In this document: positions 8,464 through 15,100 of the stretch, piece by piece
Position numbering within the stretch: the first letter of the stretch is position 1
How the letters are laid out: each line of letters begins with the position of its first letter
NCBI GenBank assembly: GCA_022508725.1
Contig: JAFLUR010000008.1
Coordinates: 1-16,961 of the forward strand
Length of the DNA: 16,961 nt
Direction: 5' to 3'
Origin: Oscillospiraceae bacterium
GTDB lineage: Bacteria; Bacillota; Clostridia; UBA1381
Notes under the pieces: generated by a model
Database searches by the model: none
What the model saw: the letters and a program-made list of their open reading frames with translations, nothing else
What the model was told of the DNA's origin: nothing
Position numbers and translations under genes: made by a program

Positions 8464-8898
8464 TTACTGCCGGGGCTGACCGTCCGACAGCAGTCTCAGC
8501 AATTCCCTCAACATTTCCGTCTGCTCCTCGTCAAGGCAGCCGGTCATGGCGCTCTCGACGCCCGCCGCGGCATTTTTTATCTTATTTTCGGTAAGTCTTC
8601 CCTTTTCGGTAATGCATATCCTCATACATCTTTCATCGTTCTCATCGCTTCCGCGCGTAATAAGCCCCTCCGTTTCCATCTTTTGCAGAGTAACGCTCAC
8701 CGTCGGAGCCTTGAGTCCGGTAAGCCGCACCAGATCATGCTGCAAAAGCCCGTCGCAGCGGCTCAGGTTGAACAAAACCGGATGGTAGCTTTTCGATATC
8801 CCCAGCTTTTCGCACTCCGCGCGCATGGAATTGTGAAACATTCTCGAAAGATGATTTATATGCATAAACAACGTTTTATCATCCGAATCCATATTCAC
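8464..8898 (-). CDS. MarR-family transcriptional regulator of the exporter operon
   Basis: 144 aa winged-helix protein. Residues about 50-105 (QHDLVRLTGLKAPTVSVTLQKME, then the wing DENDERCMRICITEKG) are a typical MarR DNA-binding domain; the N- and C-terminal helices would dimerise. First gene of the - strand operon, with a consensus promoter and an operator-like palindrome just upstream, so autorepression and control of the ABC genes (and possibly murL-murD2) is likely; ligand-induced release is the family norm. Start: GTG 8898, or the in-frame ATG 8892. The strong SD (AAGGAGG, 8933-8939) is about 34 nt upstream of the GTG, but an intervening hairpin would bring it close, and with that hairpin the ATG has better spacing. 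A weak GGGG abuts the GTG. Confidence 0.9.
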   Translation of the reverse strand: MNMDSDDKTLFMHINHLSRMFHNSMRAECEKLGISKSYHPVLFNLSRCDGLLQHDLVRLTGLKAPTVSVTLQKMETEGLITRGSDENDERCMRICITEKGRLTENKIKNAAAGVESAMTGCLDEEQTEMLRELLRLLSDGQPRQ

Positions 8899-8900
8899 CC

Positions 8901-8939
8901 CGGGAAACGCCCTATATAAGAGCGTCCCCGAACCTCCTT
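8901..8939 (-). promoter_or_regulatory. SD and hairpin bridging to the marR start codon
   Basis: In the transcript the SD AAGGAGG (8939-8933) is followed by two Us and then a hairpin: CGGG (8930-8927) pairs with CCCG (8904-8901), and ACGCTC pairs with GGGCGT around a TTATATA loop. The start codon follows directly. Folding would cut the SD-to-ATG distance from about 40 nt to about 10 nt. Confidence 0.5.
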
Positions 8940-8945
8940 CCTTAT

Positions 8946-8961
8946 TTAGTTTTCTAACTAA
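8946..8961. promoter_or_regulatory. Probable MarR operator
   Basis: Inverted repeat TTAGTT-TTCT-AACTAA, two perfect 6-bp arms with a 4-bp spacer, overlapping the last base of the -10 box and covering the expected transcription start of the MarR operon. Position, symmetry and A/T-rich arms fit a MarR-family binding site; binding by this protein is inferred. Confidence 0.7.
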
Positions 8962-8989
8962 TTATACTACCCGGATTTTTCTTTGTCAA
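8961..8989 (-). promoter_or_regulatory. Promoter of marR-ABC-murL-murD2 operon
   Basis: On the - strand, a perfect -35 TTGACA (8989-8984), 17-bp spacer and perfect -10 TATAAT (8966-8961). This fully consensus promoter implies strong transcription unless repressed, which agrees with the operator placed over the start site. Confidence 0.9.
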
Positions 8990-9041
8990 TACACCCAAAC
9001 AGATTTTTTTTAAAATCTCTGAATTTTAAATACAGTTTTAC

Positions 9042-9070
9042 TTGACATAACTTCAAAACAGAGGTATAAT
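9042..9070 (+). promoter_or_regulatory. Promoter of aroH-cmk-plsC-ispH/S1 operon
   Basis: Perfect -35 TTGACA (9042-9047), 17-bp spacer and -10 TATAAT (9065-9070), divergent from the marR promoter with 52 bp between the two -35 boxes. Transcription should start near 9077, giving an A/T-rich leader of about 50 nt without visible structure. No copy of the MarR operator overlaps it. Confidence 0.9.
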
Positions 9071-9129
9071 GGATAATAGGTATATATATTTGTTATGTAT
9101 ATTAATGTATTTTTAAGGAGAATTCTTTA

Positions 9130-9489
9130 ATGGTAAGAGCAATAAGAGGCGCCGTAACGGTGGAAAACAACGACAAGGATGAAATTTTGGACGCCGTCAA
9201 AACACTGCTTGAAAAAATCATTTCGGACAACAACGCGGCAAAGGAAGATATGGTCAGTATCATATTCACTCTCACACCCGACCTGAACGCCGTATTTCCG
9301 GCGCGTGCGGCAAGAGATCTCGGCTTTTCCGATGTTCCGCTCATGTGCATGAGCGAAATACCCGTTGACGGTGCGCTTGAAAAATGCATACGCGTCATGC
9401 TTACCCTAAATACCGATAAATCGCTTGCCGAAATAAAGCACGTTTATTTGAAGGGCGCGGTCGCTTTAAGACCCGACCTTGCCGGCTGA
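9130..9489 (+). CDS. aroH: Chorismate mutase, AroH class
   Basis: 119 aa, against 127 aa in Bacillus subtilis AroH, and collinear with it. It rearranges chorismate to prephenate for phenylalanine and tyrosine synthesis; the family is a small cytoplasmic trimer. The active-site residues of B. subtilis AroH (R7, E78, R90, Y108) have counterparts here as R6 (AIRGAVTVE), E76 (CMSEI), R88 (KCIRVM) and Y106 (HVYL); the C-terminal VALRPDL is also conserved. SD AAGGAG lies at about 9115-9120. First gene of its operon, 37 nt ahead of cmk. Its grouping with nucleotide, lipid and isoprenoid genes says nothing specific about aromatic amino acid control; no T-box or attenuator is visible. Confidence 0.95.
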   Translation: MVRAIRGAVTVENNDKDEILDAVKTLLEKIISDNNAAKEDMVSIIFTLTPDLNAVFPARAARDLGFSDVPLMCMSEIPVDGALEKCIRVMLTLNTDKSLAEIKHVYLKGAVALRPDLAG

Positions 9490-9526
9490 TTTTTTATCGG
9501 GAACCATATTTAAGGAGTACGATCGT

Positions 9527-10219
9527 ATGGAATATATAAATGTCGCTTTGGACGGCCCCGCGGGCGCGGGAAAGAGCAGTATCGCAAAAAGCCTTGCCGA
9601 GGAGCTCGGATATATATATATCGATACCGGCGCAATGTACCGCAGCATAGCGGTATACGCGATAGAATCGGGTATCGATATCAAAAATCAAAGAAATTTG
9701 CTTATAAATTCACTCGATAATATCAATGTGGATATAAAATACAAAGACGGGACTCAGCATATCTTTCTTAACGGAAATGATGTTTCCGAAAGAATTCGCG
9801 AAGCCGACGCGACAAAAGGCTCGTCCGACGTCGCGGTGATCCCCGAAGTCCGTCTTAAACTCGTTGCGCTCCAGCGCAGTCTTGCGGCGGGAGCAAACGT
9901 TATTATGGACGGCAGAGACATTGCCACCCATGTTCTGCCCGATGCGCAGGTCAAAATTTATCTTACCGCATCGGTCGAGGAACGCGCCGCGCGCAGACTC
10001 AGGCAGATGCGTGAGCGGGGCACCGACGGCGATATCAAATCGGTGGAGGAGGATATACGCCTGCGCGACAAGCAGGATTCCGAACGCGAATTCGCGCCTT
10101 TGCGCCGTGCGGAGGATGCGGTTTTACTCGATACAAGCGATATGAATTTCGAAGAGTCGGTCGCGGCGGTAAAAAAGATAATACTTGAAAAAACCGGAGA
10201 GCTTGATCATGTTTTATAA
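9527..10219 (+). CDS. cmk: Cytidylate kinase
   Basis: 230 aa, usual length for bacterial CMP kinase, which phosphorylates CMP and dCMP with ATP. Seen: P-loop GPAGAGKS (10-17), DTGAMYR (33-39) of the nucleotide-binding region, MDGRDIATHV (127-136), and the lid region with RLRDKQDSERE (178-188). Start ATG 9527 has the SD AAGGAG at 9512-9517; an upstream in-frame ATG at 9479 would overlap aroH and has no SD, so it was not used. The end overlaps plsC by 11 bp. The cmk-plsC-ispH/S1 order is common in clostridia. Confidence 0.96.
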   Translation: MEYINVALDGPAGAGKSSIAKSLAEELGYIYIDTGAMYRSIAVYAIESGIDIKNQRNLLINSLDNINVDIKYKDGTQHIFLNGNDVSERIREADATKGSSDVAVIPEVRLKLVALQRSLAAGANVIMDGRDIATHVLPDAQVKIYLTASVEERAARRLRQMRERGTDGDIKSVEEDIRLRDKQDSEREFAPLRRAEDAVLLDTSDMNFEESVAAVKKIILEKTGELDHVL

Positions 10220-10793
10220 AATATGTTGCCGGTTGGTTAAATTTTTTTTGCTTTTTGCGTTCAGAATAAAGGTATACGGTGCCGAAAACGTTCCCTCAGG
10301 CGGCGGTGTCATCATCGCGGTAAATCACCGTTCGAATTGGGATGTACCCGTTGCGGGGGCGTCATGCCCGAGGCGTTTGACTTTCATGGCAAAGTCCGAG
10401 CTGTTTAAAAATCCGGTTTTCGCCGGACTTATTTCATCTCTCGGTGCATTCCCGATAAAAAGGGGAAAAGGCGATATAGGCGCCGTAAAAGCGGCTCTCA
10501 CGATATTATCCCAAGAACGCGCTATGCTTATATTTCCCGAGGGCACAAGAAATCACACCGGAAAGCCTCTTGCGCGCATAAAAGAGGGACTTGCCCTTTT
10601 TGCGATAAGAGCCGAAGTACCCGTTGTCCCCGTATTCATCGAGGGGGAATACAAATGGCTTTCAAAAATCACCGTTACATACGGCGCGCCGATGTATTTT
10701 AAAGAATACTACGGCAAAAAGACCGCCCCCGAACAGCTTGCCGAGGTAAGCGCGGAAATTTACAAAACCATGTGGTCTTTAAAAAGCGACTGA
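10209..10793 (+). CDS. plsC: 1-acyl-sn-glycerol-3-phosphate acyltransferase
   Basis: 194 aa PlsC-family enzyme that acylates lysophosphatidic acid to phosphatidic acid at the membrane. Seen: hydrophobic N-terminus (about 8-22), the catalytic NHRSNWD (HX4D, H40 and D45), GAFPIKR (79-85), FPEGTR (109-114) and VPVVPV (137-142), the four acyltransferase blocks in order. Start ATG 10209 is preceded by GGAGAG (10196-10201) inside cmk; the longer frame from 10185 would overlap cmk further without an SD. Translation is probably coupled to cmk. The next gene starts 16 nt after its stop. Confidence 0.93.
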   Translation: MFYKICCRLVKFFLLFAFRIKVYGAENVPSGGGVIIAVNHRSNWDVPVAGASCPRRLTFMAKSELFKNPVFAGLISSLGAFPIKRGKGDIGAVKAALTILSQERAMLIFPEGTRNHTGKPLARIKEGLALFAIRAEVPVVPVFIEGEYKWLSKITVTYGAPMYFKEYYGKKTAPEQLAEVSAEIYKTMWSLKSD

Positions 10794-10809
10794 ATAAGGG
10801 TGATTGACA

Positions 10810-12822
10810 TTGAGTATAAAAATTGCGGAAACGGCAGGGTTTTGCTATGGCGTAAAACGCGCCGTCGATGAAGTATACAGGCTTGCGGAGAATAAAAAAA
10901 CGGCAACTCTCGGCGAGCTTATCCATAATAAACAAGTCATTGCCGATCTTGCCGAAAGGGGGGTACGGGTTTATCACTCTCCGGAGGATTTCCCGAAGGA
11001 CACCGCCGCGGTAATACGCACGCACGGCGTGGGCAGCGATGTAATCGCCGGACTTGAAAAAAACAATATCGATATTATAGATCTTACCTGTCCGTTTGTC
11101 GCCAAAATCCACAAAATAGCCGGCGAGCATTACAGACAAGGCTATACGATAGTCATTGTGGGCGATAAAGAACATCCGGAGGTAAAGGGAATAAACGGTC
11201 ACTGCGAATACAATGCTGTCATTCTGTACGACCCGGACGATGTCCCCTATATAAAAAATCTTTCGGGCAAAAAGATCTGCATAGTGGCACAGACTACGAT
11301 AAACCGCGAAAAATTCGTAAAGGCGGTTGAATATATAAAAAGGGCGGAACCGTCCGCACTTGTTTTCGATACGATCTGCAATGCGACAAAGGAGCGTCAG
11401 ACCGAGGCGCAAAAGCTCTCGTCCGAGTCCGATATTATGATCGTGGTCGGCGGAAAACACAGCTCAAACACACGGAAATTATACGAAATCTCCGCAAAGA
11501 ACTGTCCGCAGACATTTTCTATTGAAACTTTTGAGGATATGCCTCAGAATGTAATATATAAAAATAAAAAGATAGGTATTACGGCAGGAGCGTCAACGCC
11601 TCGCTGTATTATCGAGGAGGTTTACACGAAGATGGAAGAAAAAATGAATTCACAGGAAGAGCAGTTTGCGGAATTGCTTGAACAGCACTCGCTGAAAACT
11701 TTAAATACAGGAGACATTGTGACCGGAAAAGTCGCCGAAATCAAGGGCAATGAAGTTGTTGTCGATCTCGGATTCAAGTCGGACGGCATTATCACTCTCG
11801 ATAATCTTACCGACGATTCAAACGCCAAGCCCGAAGATCTTGTTAAAGTGGGCGATGACATCAAGGTTTATGTTGTCGGTGTAAACGACGCCGAGGGCAA
11901 GGTCGTTCTTTCGAGAAAAAAGGTTGCTGCTATGGAAAACTGGAAAAAACTCGAGGAAGCTTACGAAGCGAAATCAATCCTTGAGGGTAAGATCACAACC
12001 GTTGTAAAGGGCGGAGTTATGGTCGCAACAAACGGCAGCTCGATATTCGTTCCCGCGCGTCAGGTATCGGAAAGATTCGTTTCCGACCTTCAGACTCTTA
12101 TAAACAACGATGTAAGACTCAGGATTATCGATTTCGATAAAAACAAAAGACGAGTTATCGGTTCGGTGCGTTCTGTTCTGGAGGATGAAAGAAAAGCAAG
12201 AGAAGAGGCTTTCTGGAGCGCTGCGGAAGCGGGCAAGGAATACACGGGCGCGGTTAAGTCGATCACAAATTTCGGCGCTTTTGTCGATCTGGGCGGCGTG
12301 GACGGTCTTGTTCATATTTCCGAGCTCAGCTGGAATAAAATAAAGCACCCCTCGGAGGTCGTTAAAGAGGGCGATGTCCTTACCGTTTATATTAAGGATA
12401 TGGACAGGGAAACAAAGAAAATTTCTCTCGGCTATAAAAAGCAGGAGGACAATCCGTGGGTGATCGCACAAAACAAATACAATATCAATGACGTTATCGA
12501 TGTCAAGATCGTACGCATGATGCCTTTCGGCGCGTTTGCCGAAATACTCCCGGGCGTGGACGGTCTTATCCATATTTCTCAAATTGCCGACAGAAGAATA
12601 GGCAAGCCGGAGGATGTTTTGCAGACAGGTCAGACGGTAACGGTTAAAATTACCGATATTAACTGGGAAAACAAGAAGATAAGCCTCAGCATACGCGCTT
12701 TGATTCAAGCGGAAGCGGATGCTGCGGATGCCGCAGCTGCGGATATGCCGGAGGCGGTGCCGGTAGAGATACCGACCGCGGAGGAGGAAACACCGGCGTC
12801 GGAAGATAAAACCGACGAATAA
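10810..12822 (+). CDS. ispH: IspH (HMBPP reductase) fused to four S1 RNA-binding domains
   Basis: 670 aa fusion. Residues 1 to about 275 are IspH, the Fe-S enzyme that makes IPP and DMAPP in the MEP pathway: cluster cysteines C12 (GFCYG), C94 (TCPFV) and C190 (TICNAT), the catalytic HPEV (122-125, E124) and the SSN motif (218-220). Residues about 298-370, 387-455, 475-543 and 559-629 are four S1 (OB-fold) repeats as in ribosomal protein S1; the third and fourth carry the typical FGAF...GVDGL(V/I)HIS signature, the second is the most divergent. An acidic, Ala/Glu-rich tail ends the protein. This fusion is known in clostridia. Start TTG 10810 fits the SD AAGGGTGA (10796-10803); another in-frame TTG at 10804 touches the SD. 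An SD and ATG at 11615-11634 may give free S1. Confidence 0.95.
   Translation: MSIKIAETAGFCYGVKRAVDEVYRLAENKKTATLGELIHNKQVIADLAERGVRVYHSPEDFPKDTAAVIRTHGVGSDVIAGLEKNNIDIIDLTCPFVAKIHKIAGEHYRQGYTIVIVGDKEHPEVKGINGHCEYNAVILYDPDDVPYIKNLSGKKICIVAQTTINREKFVKAVEYIKRAEPSALVFDTICNATKERQTEAQKLSSESDIMIVVGGKHSSNTRKLYEISAKNCPQTFSIETFEDMPQNVIYKNKKIGITAGASTPRCIIEEVYTKMEEKMNSQEEQFAELLEQHSLKTLNTGDIVTGKVAEIKGNEVVVDLGFKSDGIITLDNLTDDSNAKPEDLVKVGDDIKVYVVGVNDAEGKVVLSRKKVAAMENWKKLEEAYEAKSILEGKITTVVKGGVMVATNGSSIFVPARQVSERFVSDLQTLINNDVRLRIIDFDKNKRRVIGSVRSVLEDERKAREEAFWSAAEAGKEYTGAVKSITNFGAFVDLGGVDGLVHISELSWNKIKHPSEVVKEGDVLTVYIKDMDRETKKISLGYKKQEDNPWVIAQNKYNINDVIDVKIVRMMPFGAFAEILPGVDGLIHISQIADRRIGKPEDVLQTGQTVTVKITDINWENKKISLSIRALIQAEADAADAAAADMPEAVPVEIPTAEEETPASEDKTDE
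11615..11634 (+). promoter_or_regulatory. Possible internal SD and start for a separate S1 protein
   Basis: At the junction of the IspH and S1 parts, AGGAGG (11615-11620) lies 11 nt before an in-frame ATG (11632, Met275); a second ATG follows at 11644. Initiation here would give an S1-only protein of about 396 aa. The AGGAGG also encodes the conserved Glu-Glu-Val end of IspH, so it could be coincidental. Confidence 0.35.
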
Positions 12823-12830
12823 TTATTCCG

Positions 12831-12867
12831 GCCGGACAGATTACATTCTGTCCGGCTGTTTTTGTTT
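12831..12867 (+). terminator. Rho-independent terminator after the ispH/S1 gene
   Basis: Perfect 10-bp stem GCCGGACAGA (12831-12840) with TCTGTCCGGC (12847-12856), six-base loop, then TGTTTTTGTTT. It ends the aroH operon 9 nt after the stop codon. Confidence 0.95.
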
Positions 12868-12887
12868 CCGAGAAGAGGTGATAAATC

Positions 12888-13034
12888 ATGTACGAGGACT
12901 TTGTAAGAAACAGAATAACTCAATTGAGATTGAAAAAAGGTGTGTCGGAATATCAAATGAGCCATGATTTGGGGCACAGTCGCGGATATATATATAAGGA
13001 AACACTGATTTACCGGAAGTTATCGGCATTGTAA
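12888..13034 (+). pseudogene. Truncated XRE/Cro-type helix-turn-helix gene
   Basis: A 48-residue frame with ATG 12888 and a good SD (GAGGTG, 12875-12880, 7-nt spacing). The N-terminus, FVRNRITQLRLKKGVSEYQM followed by SHDLGHSRGYIY, looks like the first three helices of small XRE-type regulators common in clostridia, which usually run to about 65-75 aa. After GYIY (near 13005) the similarity stops, a short unrelated tail follows and the frame ends at TAA 13032. The other two forward frames do not restore the missing half, so a simple frameshift does not explain it. It is probably a decayed gene; expression as a micro-protein is possible but not supported. It lies between two terminators with no promoter of its own that I can see. 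Confidence 0.6.
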
Positions 13035-13055
13035 AGCCTATTTATTTTTCAAGGA

Positions 13056-13069
13056 AAACACCGGTGTTT
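13056..13069. repeat. Perfect 14-bp palindrome sharing a direct repeat with the terminator
   Basis: AAACACCGGTGTTT is self-complementary with no spacer. Its left part, AAAACACCG (13055-13063), is repeated at 13082-13090 in the left arm of the following terminator. It could be an operator-like site or the debris of terminator duplication. Confidence 0.5.
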
Positions 13070-13080
13070 AAAGGTAATAA

Positions 13081-13121
13081 AAAAACACCGTGCCGTTCGT
13101 CTTAACCGGCATAGTGTTTTT
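13081..13121. terminator. Bidirectional terminator downstream of tagA
   Basis: AAAAACAC (13081-13088) pairs with GTGTTTTT (13114-13121), and after one C/A mismatch GTGCCG pairs with CGGCAT. The tagA transcript (- strand) ends in a T7 run (complement of 13085-13079) after the stem; on the + strand the tail is GTGTTTTTATC. Confidence 0.85.
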
Positions 13122-13155
13122 ATCGCTTCCGGACGGGGCGGGGGAGAACACCCGT

Positions 13156-13908
13156 TCATCTGTCCGCCGTTTTCTTATATCTTTTTCCCTTAAATATCAC
13201 CGTCATGCCGAACACCGGCAGAACGGTCATTCTTTTGAATCTTGACGGTTCCTTCACAAGCCGGTAAAACCATTCAAGCCCGGCTTTGCAGAAAAATTCG
13301 GGTGCCCGCTCGACATTCTTTGCGAAAACATCAAGACTTCCGCCTATGCCGAGAGCCGCTTTGACCTTAAGCTCGTCCCTGTGCCTGTATATCCACTTCT
13401 CCTGCTTCGGCGCGCCCAGACACACAAACACAATATCCGCGCCCGACTCATTTATTTGCTTCACAATATCCCCCTCGTCCGACTCATCGAAATATCCGTT
13501 TCTGAGTCCCGATATTTTCAAGTCCGGATAATCCTTTAAAAGCTCCTCCCGCGCCTTTTCGGCAACGCCCGGCTTTCCTCCGAACAGAAAAAGTCCGTAC
13601 CCCGAGCCGTTGAGCTTCTCAAGCAGGGACACCGCAATATCAAAACCGGCACAGCGTTCTTTAAGCGGCTTTTTCAAAATCCTCGACGCGTACACAACGC
13701 CTATTCCGTCCGCCGCAAGCACCGACGCCGAATTCAATATATCCCTAAACTCATCGTCCCTGTAGCCCATCATTATTATCTCGGAATTGGGCGTAAATAC
13801 CGTGCGGCATTTATCCCCGCCGAGAAAGGAATATATCCGCTCCGCCGCTTCCTTTATCGTCAGCATATCCACATTAACACCGAGTATGTTCACCTTATCA
13901 TTATTCAT
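13156..13908 (-). CDS. tagA: WecG/TagA/CpsF-family glycosyltransferase
   Basis: 250 aa, typical GT26 length. Members transfer N-acetylmannosamine or a related sugar to undecaprenyl-PP-GlcNAc at the inner face of the membrane, for teichoic acid or other surface polymers. Seen: TPNSEI (39-44), the ADGIGVV segment (66-72) holding the Asp proposed as catalytic base, GAPKQEKW (165-172), and the basic, aromatic C-terminal appendage EWFYRLVKEPSRFKR (212-226) that in TagA contacts the membrane. Start ATG 13908, SD AAAGGA. It lies 17 nt after the Eis-like gene and probably shares its transcript. The donor sugar cannot be read from the sequence; the gene symbol is by family only. Confidence 0.9.
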   Translation of the reverse strand: MNNDKVNILGVNVDMLTIKEAAERIYSFLGGDKCRTVFTPNSEIIMMGYRDDEFRDILNSASVLAADGIGVVYASRILKKPLKERCAGFDIAVSLLEKLNGSGYGLFLFGGKPGVAEKAREELLKDYPDLKISGLRNGYFDESDEGDIVKQINESGADIVFVCLGAPKQEKWIYRHRDELKVKAALGIGGSLDVFAKNVERAPEFFCKAGLEWFYRLVKEPSRFKRMTVLPVFGMTVIFKGKRYKKTADR

Positions 13909-13925
13909 CTGTTTTTCCTTTCGAT

Positions 13926-15089
13926 TTAAAGAAGCATATTTATATAATTATCGCCTTTTTTAAACGCGTCCCGCATAGCCGCGACCTTGCCGCTGTCCCC
14001 GGTCGCCTTTTTCATATATCCCATATACATGGCATCCTCCGCCGATATATATCCCAGACACATCTGCGTAAAGGTACCCTCGTCCGTCTCAAAATCATAC
14101 TCCTCCGATGTAGGCATTACGCTGCCTGCGGAAACAGACCAGGTTCCGCTGTTCATGCCTATCATGGGATCGAATATCCTTATATTTATTCCGTCAAGCC
14201 TGTCGGCAAACAGCCTCAGTACCTCCTCAATATTCGCTGCTCTCGCAGCCGCAAAGGGTATAAGTCTTGTTTCCCCTCCCGAAAAATCCGTATATGCCGC
14301 ATCATCTGCCGATGTCTTGATAATTATTTTTTCAGCCTGATATTTATGATTTTTCAAAAACGCAAACACGGATTTGTACGCCGCCGCGTCTTTATATGCA
14401 TATTCATACACATTAAGGAGCTTGTTCTCGATCATATACATCACATACCCGGAAAGCTCACCCGCGGGGTCGTAAAACGCCGCAAAACCGCCTCCGTAAT
14501 TTTCGGTAAAATTATCTATCATTTTGTACTGATGTATATTTGCTCTCAAAGCGTAAAATCTCGGCGTTTCCTTTCTTTTCATATACGACTCGTATACCGA
14601 TGAGATCCCGTTTATCATACTCTCGTCCGGTCTGCGTATCATTTTCACATCTCCGCTTATTTTGTACGCGGGTATATCGTCGGCGGTAATGCGGTATTCC
14701 TTTATATCCGAAACGATACGGAAGCCGAGTGAATCGAAAATCCTGCGGTCGAACGGAACGCAGAACACAAACGGCACCTTCTCCGCATTCATTGCGCCGA
14801 GTATATTTTTTATTCCGTCCTTCATATATCCCATACGTCTTTTGGACGGAATTGTATACGCATCGTTTATATATCTTACCGTAATCGTCTTTCTGCCGAC
14901 CGCAATACCGTAATCGCAGCTCTGTATATATGAGCTTATACCTCCGTTTTCCTCGCACACAACACATTTATCCGGAAAAAACATATTCGATTCGTATGCC
15001 TCAAGATATTCTTCGGGGAAGCGGTACGCGTCCTTTTTACATTCGCACAAATATTTAAAGTCGATTTTTTGCGCTTTTCTGAAATTCAT
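13926..15089 (-). CDS. Eis-like GNAT N-acetyltransferase with SCP2-like C-terminal domain
   Basis: 387 aa, close to the roughly 400 aa of the Eis family. The N-terminal third is a GNAT fold: the strand TVRYINDAYTIP is followed by the acetyl-CoA loop region SKRRMGYMKDGI, then PFVFCVPFDRRIFDSLGF, equivalent to the YRRFGF region of Eis. The middle is a second GNAT-like half, and from about residue 285 there is a sterol-carrier-like domain (LDGINIRIFDP ... GTFTQMCLGY). The acyl-CoA loop is a weak match (RRMGYM in place of the usual RRRGIG/A), so activity or substrate may differ; Eis enzymes acetylate amines such as aminoglycosides or protein lysines. The protein ends in LL; in Eis the C-terminal carboxylate takes part in catalysis. 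ATG 15089, SD GGAAAGG about 11 nt upstream. Preceded by a structured leader. Confidence 0.82.
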   Translation of the reverse strand: MNFRKAQKIDFKYLCECKKDAYRFPEEYLEAYESNMFFPDKCVVCEENGGISSYIQSCDYGIAVGRKTITVRYINDAYTIPSKRRMGYMKDGIKNILGAMNAEKVPFVFCVPFDRRIFDSLGFRIVSDIKEYRITADDIPAYKISGDVKMIRRPDESMINGISSVYESYMKRKETPRFYALRANIHQYKMIDNFTENYGGGFAAFYDPAGELSGYVMYMIENKLLNVYEYAYKDAAAYKSVFAFLKNHKYQAEKIIIKTSADDAAYTDFSGGETRLIPFAAARAANIEEVLRLFADRLDGINIRIFDPMIGMNSGTWSVSAGSVMPTSEEYDFETDEGTFTQMCLGYISAEDAMYMGYMKKATGDSGKVAAMRDAFKKGDNYINMLL

Positions 15090-15100
15090 AAATTACACAG

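Larger units (their letters stand above)
12823..13155. other. 333-bp gap without a full-length gene
   Basis: Between the ispH/S1 stop and the end of tagA. From left to right it holds the operon terminator, a truncated XRE-type reading frame (12888-13034), a perfect 14-bp palindrome (13056-13069), a bidirectional terminator (13081-13121) and about 34 bp of G/C-rich sequence without visible features. No transposase remnant is seen. Confidence 0.8.

Noticed and set aside
9001..9018. Hairpin AGATTTT-TTTT-AAAATCT between the divergent promoters
   Set aside because: All-weak stem in A/T-rich intergenic DNA upstream of both transcription starts; not a credible terminator or operator.
9479..9526. 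Upstream ATG extending cmk by 16 residues
   Set aside because: No SD, overlaps aroH, and family members begin just before the P-loop; ATG 9527 has AAGGAG in place.
10699..11460. - strand frame of 253 codons opposite plsC and ispH
   Set aside because: Antisense shadow of two conserved genes; no promoter or SD.
11974..12708. - strand frame of 244 codons opposite the S1 domains
   Set aside because: Antisense shadow produced by the repeated S1 codon pattern; no supporting signals.
13005..13022. GGAAACACTGATTTA looks like an insertion-sequence end
   Set aside because: No matching inverted copy, target duplication or transposase fragment is present in the window.
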